A stretch of 6,423 nt of DNA from CAZPGL01 sp964586175 (GTDB lineage: Bacteria > Actinomycetota > Acidimicrobiia > Acidimicrobiales > MedAcidi-G1): positions 1-6,423 of the forward strand of contig CAZPGL010000063.1 in assembly GCA_964586175.1 (NCBI GenBank), written 5' to 3'. Below, one piece after another: positions 1 to 4,097 of this stretch; positions within the stretch are counted from its first letter, which is position 1, and each line of letters begins with the position of its first letter. The position numbers were made by a program, and so were the translations under genes. The notes under the pieces are model-generated. The model saw only the letters and a list, made by a program, of their open reading frames with translations. It made no database searches and was not told the DNA's origin.

Positions 1-570
1 CGAGATGTAGTACTTGGTGCCGTTGATGACCCACTCGTCGCCGTCCAGCACGGCCTGGCAGGCGATGTTCTTGGCGTCCGACGACGCCAGATCGGGCTCG
101 GTCATGGCGTAGGCCGAGCGGATCTCGCCGTTCAGCAGGGGTTCCAGCCACTGCTCCTTCTGCTCGGGGGTGCCGACCCGTTCCAGCACCTCCATGTTGC
201 CGGTGTCGGGAGCCGAACAGTTGAGGCTCTCCGAGGCCAGCGGGTTCTTGCCCAGTTCGGCGGCGATGTAGGCGTAGTCGAGGTTGGAGAGCCCCTCGCC
301 GGTCTCGGCGTCGGGGAGGAAGAAGTTCCACAGCCCGGCTTCCCGGGCCTTGGCCTTGAGGCCCTCCAGGATCTCGAGCTGGCCGGGGTGGTGGCCCCAG
401 TGGTCGTCCCGCTCGGCCCCGAGGCGGTGGAACTCGCGGGTGACCGGCTCGACCTCGTCGGCGATGAACGCCTTCACCGCGTCGAAGAGGGGCCGGGCCC
501 CGTCGGACATGGCCAGGTTGAGGCTCTCGTCGCTCGGGTCGTCGATGTGCAGGCCGGGTCCGACTGCCAT
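1..570 (-). CDS. Acyl-CoA dehydrogenase, ACAD10/11-like (N-terminal part, runs off left edge)
   Basis: The first 190 codons of an FAD-dependent acyl-CoA dehydrogenase, open at the window edge, so the C-terminal flavin-domain half and the catalytic base are not visible. Family members oxidise an acyl-CoA to the 2,3-enoyl-CoA and pass electrons to ETF in the cytoplasm. Residues ~20-150 are the helical N-terminal domain. Seen directly: NCSAPDTGNMEVL at 117-129, a string I associate with the ACAD10/ACAD11 branch; AYAMTEPDLASSDA at 153-166, the flavin-contacting segment at the start of the beta domain; and VINGTKYYIS at 181-190. The ATG at 570 is supported by GGAG five bases upstream (plus-strand 576-579) and by a normal family N-terminus. 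It lies 97 bp downstream of the TetR gene on the same strand, so it may be co-transcribed with it or use its own weak -10. Family assignment is secure; the substrate is unknown. Confidence 0.93.
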   Translation of the reverse strand, partial: MAVGPGLHIDDPSDESLNLAMSDGARPLFDAVKAFIADEVEPVTREFHRLGAERDDHWGHHPGQLEILEGLKAKAREAGLWNFFLPDAETGEGLSNLDYAYIAAELGKNPLASESLNCSAPDTGNMEVLERVGTPEQKEQWLEPLLNGEIRSAYAMTEPDLASSDAKNIACQAVLDGDEWVINGTKYYIS

Positions 571-605
571 GGGTGCTCCGTGTTCTGGTCGTTCGGTACC
601 GGCGA

Positions 606-611
606 AATCTA
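606..611 (-). promoter_or_regulatory. Possible -10 element for the acyl-CoA dehydrogenase gene
   Basis: Read on the minus strand the hexamer is TAGATT, a TANNNT-type -10, in the 97-bp gap between the TetR stop and the dehydrogenase start. It would give a leader of about 30 nt carrying the GGAG Shine-Dalgarno. No convincing -35 is seen 16-18 bp upstream, so this is weak. The gap holds no copy of the TGTGGCC/GGCCACA repeat found in the other control region. Confidence 0.25.
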
Positions 612-667
612 CGGCACCCCGACCGCCGAGGCCCCAGCGGGAACGGACCCGGGAGCTCGCGGCGCCG

Positions 668-1204
668 TCAGGCCACGGCGTGGGCGATCCGTCGGTGGAC
701 CCGGGCCGTGGCGTCGTCGTCCAGGCCGAGGGTTTCGGTGAGGAACGGGCCGAAGAACCGCCACCCGAACACGAGGGCCAGGTCAAGTGCTGCCTGCTCG
801 GGATCGTCGCCGGCGCCCAGCCGGCGAAGCGCTGAGACGTGCCGGGCGTGGACCTCCCGGTCGCCGGTGGTGGTGTCGTCCGGACCCCCGGTGAGCAGTG
901 CCCAGGCCAGCAGCCGCAGGTGGATGCCCTGATCGGGTCGGTCGCCCAGGATGGCCGGGACGATGTCGGCGTCGGGTACGGCCCGGTCGTCCCACCGTTG
1001 TTCGATCCGGGCCAGCACGCGGTCGAGGAGGGCTTCCCGGCTGCCGAGGTGGCGGTTGACCAGGCTGTAGGTGACGCCGGCCTCGGCGGCGATCTCCCGC
1101 AGGGTGACGTGCGCCGGGCCGCGTGCGGCGACCAGCCGTTCGGCGGCGTCCAGGGCCGCCCCGACGATTTGGTCGCGGCCGGTGGGCTTGACAGGTGTGG
1201 CCAT
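668..1204 (-). CDS. TetR-family transcriptional regulator
   Basis: A 178-residue one-component regulator, within the usual TetR length. Residues ~10-57 form the N-terminal DNA-binding domain: AALDAAERLVAARG is helix 1, VTLREIAAEAGVTYSLVNRHL (33-53) is the helix-turn-helix, and the following SREALLDRVLARI is the usual helix 4 region. Residues ~75-178 are a variable helical ligand/dimer domain, rich in Ala and Leu, with no recognisable ligand signature. An in-frame ATG at 1282 would add 26 residues that run through the palindromic control region and look unlike protein, so the ATG at 1204 is preferred; MATPVKPTGRDQIV is a normal TetR start. The gene is divergent from the flavin oxidoreductase operon and upstream of the acyl-CoA dehydrogenase. 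It probably represses both itself and the plus-strand operon through the inverted repeats at 1196-1212 and 1227-1247 (inference). Confidence 0.93.
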   Translation of the reverse strand: MATPVKPTGRDQIVGAALDAAERLVAARGPAHVTLREIAAEAGVTYSLVNRHLGSREALLDRVLARIEQRWDDRAVPDADIVPAILGDRPDQGIHLRLLAWALLTGGPDDTTTGDREVHARHVSALRRLGAGDDPEQAALDLALVFGWRFFGPFLTETLGLDDDATARVHRRIAHAVA

Positions 1205-1216
1205 GGGCCACAGACT
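1188..1216 (+). promoter_or_regulatory. Candidate promoter for the plus-strand operon
   Basis: A perfect TTGACA at 1188-1193 is followed after 17 bp by CAGACT at 1211-1216, which keeps only the A at position 2, the A at position 4 and the final T of a consensus -10. The start point would fall near 1223, giving a leader of about 58 nt to the ATG at 1281. The smaller inverted repeat (1196-1212) lies between the two hexamers and the larger one (1227-1247) just after the start point, so a bound regulator would block this promoter. The -35 is good and the -10 poor; the placement is inference. Confidence 0.4.
1196..1212. promoter_or_regulatory. Operator copy O2, centred on the TetR start codon
   Basis: TGTGGCC (1196-1202) and GGCCACA (1206-1212) are perfect 7-bp inverted arms around a 3-bp spacer. 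This is the same core and spacing as the larger palindrome at 1227-1247, 33 bp away centre to centre (about three helical turns, so the same DNA face). Its centre, 1204, is the first base of the TetR ATG. The match in core sequence and architecture is the evidence that both are sites for the same protein. Binding by the divergent TetR is inferred from position. Confidence 0.65.
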
Positions 1217-1217
1217 A
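1212..1217 (-). promoter_or_regulatory. Possible -10 element for a leaderless TetR transcript
   Basis: On the minus strand TAGTCT ends seven bases before the TetR ATG at 1204. A TANNNT hexamer at that distance puts the transcription start at or beside the start codon, an arrangement common in actinobacterial leaderless mRNAs. It fits with the lack of a good Shine-Dalgarno upstream (only GGTGGT about 12 nt away). No clear -35 is seen. Operator O2 overlaps this start site. Confidence 0.35.
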
Positions 1218-1226
1218 CCACCGCTA

Positions 1227-1247
1227 GATGTGGCCACTGGCCACATC
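1227..1247. promoter_or_regulatory. Operator O1: 21-bp perfect palindrome in the divergent region
   Basis: Arms of GATGTGGCCA (1227-1236) and TGGCCACATC (1238-1247) are perfectly complementary around a single central C at 1237. The symmetry stops at 1226/1248. Size and symmetry suit a TetR dimer, and the site lies between the divergent TetR gene and the flavin oxidoreductase gene, 34 bp before the latter's ATG. Which protein binds is inferred from context. A transcription terminator is unlikely: there is no upstream gene end here and no T tract. Confidence 0.75.
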
Positions 1248-1280
1248 CGGCGGGCCGTCATGTCGCCACCGAGGAGACCC

Positions 1281-2420
1281 ATGAAGTTCTCGCTGATCTA
1301 CGAGGCCCAGATGGCCGACGCCTCGCCGGAGAACGAACGGCAGGTGTTCGCCGACATCGTCGAGCAGTCGCTCCTGGCCGAGGACGTCGGCTTCGACACC
1401 GTGTGGGCCGTCGAGCACACCGCCCTCACCCACTACGCCCACATGAGCGCCCCGGAGACCTTCCTCGCCTACCTGGCCGGACGCACCACCCGGCTGGGGC
1501 TGGGCCACGGCGTCGTGTGCCTCCCGCCCCAGATGAACCACCCGGTCAAGGTGGCCGAACGCATCGCCACCCTCGACATCCTGTCCGGCGGCCGGGTCCA
1601 CTTCGGCATGGGGAAGGGCGGCACCCAGCAGGAGGCCGGCACATTCGGCTATCAGCTCGAGACCCTCCCCCCGATGATCGCCGAGGCCATGGCCCTCGTG
1701 CCCCGGTTCTTCACCGAGGACGTGGTCGAACACCACGGCGAGTACCTCGACGTCCCGGCCCGGCCGGTGCACCCCAAGCCCCTCCAGGACCCCCACCCGC
1801 CGCTGTACCAGGCGTGCACCAACACGGCGACCCTGGCCGACGCCGGGGCCCGGGGCATCGGCGCGCTGGTGCTGGGGTTCGGCGGGCCCGACGAGGTGGC
1901 GGTCAAGAACGAGGTGTACCGCGCGGCGTTCGCCGGACGGCGGCCCGAGGACCAGGTGGGGTCGGCCCCCAACGAGCACCTGGCCGCCCTCTGCCCAGCC
2001 ATCGTGCTCGACGACGGCGTCGAGGCCCGGCGCATCGGCCTGCGGGGTCAGCGGTTCTTCCTCGAGGCCATCGGCCACTGGGCCAGCAACGGCACCGTGC
2101 CCCTGCCCGACCCCGCGTCATGGGAGGACGGGACGGCGACGGTGGGCGACGGCACCGAGATCGTGTCGACCCGCATCGGGGCCGAGCTGGTGACCGTCGA
2201 CTTCTCCGACCCGGCCCAGGCCATGCTGAACCCCAACCACGCCTATGGCACCGTCGAGGACTGCATCGGCTACGTCGAGCGGCTGGTCGACGCCGGGGCC
2301 GACGAGATCCTGTTCCTCAACCAGATGGGCACCGTGCCCCAATGGGCCATGATGGAGACCATCCGCAACATCGGTGAGCACGTGATCCCCCACTTCGTCG
2401 GCCAGGAGGCCGGGGCGTGA
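1281..2420 (+). CDS. LLM-class (bacterial luciferase-like) flavin-dependent oxidoreductase
   Basis: A 379-residue TIM-barrel enzyme of the luciferase-like group, which uses reduced flavin (FMNH2 or F420H2) to oxidise or reduce small organic substrates in the cytoplasm. Seen directly: MKFSLIYEAQ, the first barrel strand; LAEDVGFDTVWAVEHT at 32-47 with the usual E-H pair; TRLGLGHGVVCLPPQMNHPVKVAERIATLDILSGGRVHFGMGKGG split over 70-114, the classic flavin-site region; and RPVHPKPLQDPHPPLYQA at 161-178, typical of the family. The insert at ~265-320 is less familiar. An in-frame ATG at 1260 would add seven residues; the ATG at 1281 is preferred because GAGGAG (1271-1276) precedes it and MKFSLIY is a standard family start. 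It is first in a tightly packed set, its stop overlapping the SDR start by 4 bp. Substrate and flavin type cannot be told from sequence alone. Confidence 0.93.
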   Translation: MKFSLIYEAQMADASPENERQVFADIVEQSLLAEDVGFDTVWAVEHTALTHYAHMSAPETFLAYLAGRTTRLGLGHGVVCLPPQMNHPVKVAERIATLDILSGGRVHFGMGKGGTQQEAGTFGYQLETLPPMIAEAMALVPRFFTEDVVEHHGEYLDVPARPVHPKPLQDPHPPLYQACTNTATLADAGARGIGALVLGFGGPDEVAVKNEVYRAAFAGRRPEDQVGSAPNEHLAALCPAIVLDDGVEARRIGLRGQRFFLEAIGHWASNGTVPLPDPASWEDGTATVGDGTEIVSTRIGAELVTVDFSDPAQAMLNPNHAYGTVEDCIGYVERLVDAGADEILFLNQMGTVPQWAMMETIRNIGEHVIPHFVGQEAGA

Positions 2421-3181
2421 GCGGTCGGCTGGACGGCCGGGTGGCCATCGTCACCGGCGCGGCCCGGGGGCAGGGGGCGGCCGAAGCGGCGCTGTTCGCC
2501 GCCGAAGGAGCCACCGTCGTCATGGGCGACGTCCTCGTCGACGAACTGGCGGCCACTGCCCACGACATCGGCCCGGCCGCCCATCCGGTGCGGCTGGACG
2601 TCACGTCGCCTGACGACTGGTCGGCGGCCGTGGCCACCGCGGCCGGGTTGGGGCCACTGCGGGTGCTGGTGAACAACGCGGCCATCCACTGGACCCGGCC
2701 CCTCGAGGAGGAGTCACCCGACGGCTTCCGCCGGATGTTCGAGGTCAACCTGCTGGGGGCGGCCAACGGCATGCAGGCCGTGTTCGGGCCGATGCGTGGT
2801 GCGGGCGGCGGGTCGATCGTGAACGTGTCGTCCACCGCGGGGATCATCGGCATCCCGAGGCACGCCGCTTACGGGTCCTCCAAGTGGGCGCTCCGGGGTC
2901 TGACCAGGACGGCGGCCGCCGAGTGGGGCCGGCACGGCATCCGTGTCAACTCGATCCACCCAGGCGCCGTCAACACCGACATGCTGCCCCCCCATCCCGG
3001 CGCGGCCGACGGCGCACGCGACGACCGGTTCGACCATCTGCCGCTGGGTCGGGCCGGCGAGGCCGACGAGGTGGCGCGCCTGGCCCTGTTCCTGGCCAGC
3101 GACGAGTCCAGCTTCTCGACCGGAGCCGAGTTCGTGGTCGACGGCGGTTCGACGGCCGGGCTGCCCGGGGGGTCGCCATGA
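2417..3181 (+). CDS. Short-chain dehydrogenase/reductase (classical SDR), probably NAD-dependent
   Basis: A 254-residue Rossmann-fold oxidoreductase of the classical SDR type (3-oxoacyl-ACP reductase / hydroxysteroid dehydrogenase-like), reversibly oxidising an alcohol to a ketone. Seen directly: TGAARGQG at 13-20, the nucleotide-binding glycine motif; Asp38 at the end of the second strand, which normally selects NAD over NADP; Asp61 (adenine-binding position); NNAA at 86-89; Asn111; Ser139; and Tyr152-x3-Lys156, completing the catalytic tetrad. The C-terminal LFLASDESSFSTGAEFVVDGG is the standard SDR ending. It starts with GTG at 2417, with AGGAGG at 2404-2409 seven bases upstream, so the start is well supported and overlaps the previous stop (GTGA). 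Its own stop overlaps the TauD-like start (ATGA). It likely handles an alcohol intermediate of the same pathway; the substrate is unknown. Confidence 0.95.
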   Translation: MSGRLDGRVAIVTGAARGQGAAEAALFAAEGATVVMGDVLVDELAATAHDIGPAAHPVRLDVTSPDDWSAAVATAAGLGPLRVLVNNAAIHWTRPLEEESPDGFRRMFEVNLLGAANGMQAVFGPMRGAGGGSIVNVSSTAGIIGIPRHAAYGSSKWALRGLTRTAAAEWGRHGIRVNSIHPGAVNTDMLPPHPGAADGARDDRFDHLPLGRAGEADEVARLALFLASDESSFSTGAEFVVDGGSTAGLPGGSP

Positions 3182-4035
3182 CGGAATCGCAGATTCTGGA
3201 CGCTCCGGCCGAGGTGCGACCGCTCACGATGGCGGTCGGTGCCGAGGTGGTGGGTGTCGATCTGGCTGACGTGTCCGACGCGACGGCGGCCTGGATCCGG
3301 GCTGCGTGGCTCGAGCACGGGGTCCTGGTGTTTCGCGGCCAGCACGTCACCCGAGAGGAACACATCGCCTTCGGGCGGTTGTTCGGTGATCTGGACGTGC
3401 AGGCCTACGGCTCGGTGGAAGGCCATCCCGAGCTGTTGCAGATCACCTCGAGCCCCGACCGGCCGGTCGCCGCGGTCCGATGGCACACCGATGTGACGTG
3501 GAAGACCACTCCTCCGGTCGCTTCCATCCTGCGTGGCACGGTGATCCCCTCGGCGGGAGGAGACACGCTGTTCGCCAACGCCGCACTGGCCTACGAGCGG
3601 CTGACCGACGAGTGGCGACAGCGGATCGAGGGGTTGACCGCGGTCCACGACCGACTCCACGCTTTCGCCCATCGTTGGACACCCGTTGAAATCGCTGAAC
3701 AGCGAGACCAGTACCCGTTGGTGCGCCACCCGGTCGTTCGGGAACATCCCGAGACGGGGCGGCGACTGATCTACACCAACAGGACGTTCGCGACCCGGAT
3801 CGAAGGGGTGTCCCCAGAGGAGAGCGAGGCCATCCTCGACCATCTGGAGCGGGCGATCATGGAGCCGGGCGTGCAGTGTCGGGTGCGATGGGAGGTCGAC
3901 ACGATCGTCATGTGGGACAACCGGTTCGTCCAGCACTGTGTCGCCAACGACTTCTGGCCGGCGGCACGCACCGTCGAGCGGGTCACCGTGATCGGCGATT
4001 CGACGTACACGGGCGAGTTGGTGGCGACCTCCTGA
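3178..4035 (+). CDS. TauD/TfdA-family Fe(II)/2-oxoglutarate dioxygenase, substrate unknown
   Basis: A 285-residue non-haem iron dioxygenase, close in length to E. coli TauD. It would hydroxylate a substrate carbon using O2 and 2-oxoglutarate, often leading to C-S, C-O or C-N cleavage. Iron ligands His103 and Asp105 (WHTDVTW, 102-108) and His253 (WDNRFVQH, 246-253) are present. Thr130 (GGDT) and Arg268 match the 2-oxoglutarate contacts of TauD as I recall them, and Arg264 matches its second conserved Arg. The segment before the first His (FGDLDVQAYGSVEGHPELL) lacks the His/Tyr pair that TauD uses for taurine, so taurine itself is unlikely. The ATG overlaps the SDR stop; no strong Shine-Dalgarno is seen, so translation is probably coupled. 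Codon use differs from its neighbours: in two samples about 6 of 20 and 8 of 30 codons end in A/T, against about 1 of 20 in flanking genes. Confidence 0.93.
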   Translation: MTESQILDAPAEVRPLTMAVGAEVVGVDLADVSDATAAWIRAAWLEHGVLVFRGQHVTREEHIAFGRLFGDLDVQAYGSVEGHPELLQITSSPDRPVAAVRWHTDVTWKTTPPVASILRGTVIPSAGGDTLFANAALAYERLTDEWRQRIEGLTAVHDRLHAFAHRWTPVEIAEQRDQYPLVRHPVVREHPETGRRLIYTNRTFATRIEGVSPEESEAILDHLERAIMEPGVQCRVRWEVDTIVMWDNRFVQHCVANDFWPAARTVERVTVIGDSTYTGELVATS

Positions 4036-4061
4036 CCTGTCGGCCGTCATCCGGGTAGCGT
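4032..4061 (+). promoter_or_regulatory. Possible secondary promoter before the fusion gene
   Basis: CTGACC (4032-4037, four of six against TTGACA) and TAGCGT (4056-4061, TANNNT type) are 18 bp apart in the only real gap of the plus-strand gene set. The -35 overlaps the TauD-like stop codon. Transcription would start about 30 nt before the fusion's ATG. Such matches arise easily by chance, so this only marks where separate control of the fusion gene could lie. Confidence 0.22.
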
Positions 4062-4083
4062 TCGGCGCGGATCGTCGCTCAGC

Positions 4084-4088
4084 GGAGG
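4084..4088 (+). promoter_or_regulatory. Shine-Dalgarno site setting the fusion-gene start
   Basis: GGAGG lies nine bases before the ATG at 4098. It supports this start, which gives an HD domain whose first metal ligand (His34) falls at the same residue number as in PhnZ. The 62-bp gap from the previous gene otherwise holds no coding sequence or hairpin that I can support. Confidence 0.6.
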
Positions 4089-4097
4089 CGCTTCAGG

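Noticed and set aside
1227..1247. The 21-bp palindrome as a transcription terminator
   Set aside because: It lies upstream of two divergent gene starts, not after a gene, and has no T tract.
1205..1282. TetR start extended upstream to the ATG at 1282
   Set aside because: The extra 26 residues would be coded by the palindromic operator and overlap the start of the divergent gene; they do not look like a TetR N-terminus.
839..2377. Long plus-strand frame of 512 codons
   Set aside because: It crosses the TetR gene, the control region and the LLM gene in a wrong frame; its protein is Arg/Gly/Pro-rich with no family motif. In GC-rich DNA such shadow frames are expected.
2869..4050. Minus-strand frame of 393 codons opposite the SDR and TauD-like genes
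   Set aside because: No recognisable domain and it is fully antisense to two genes with complete catalytic motifs.
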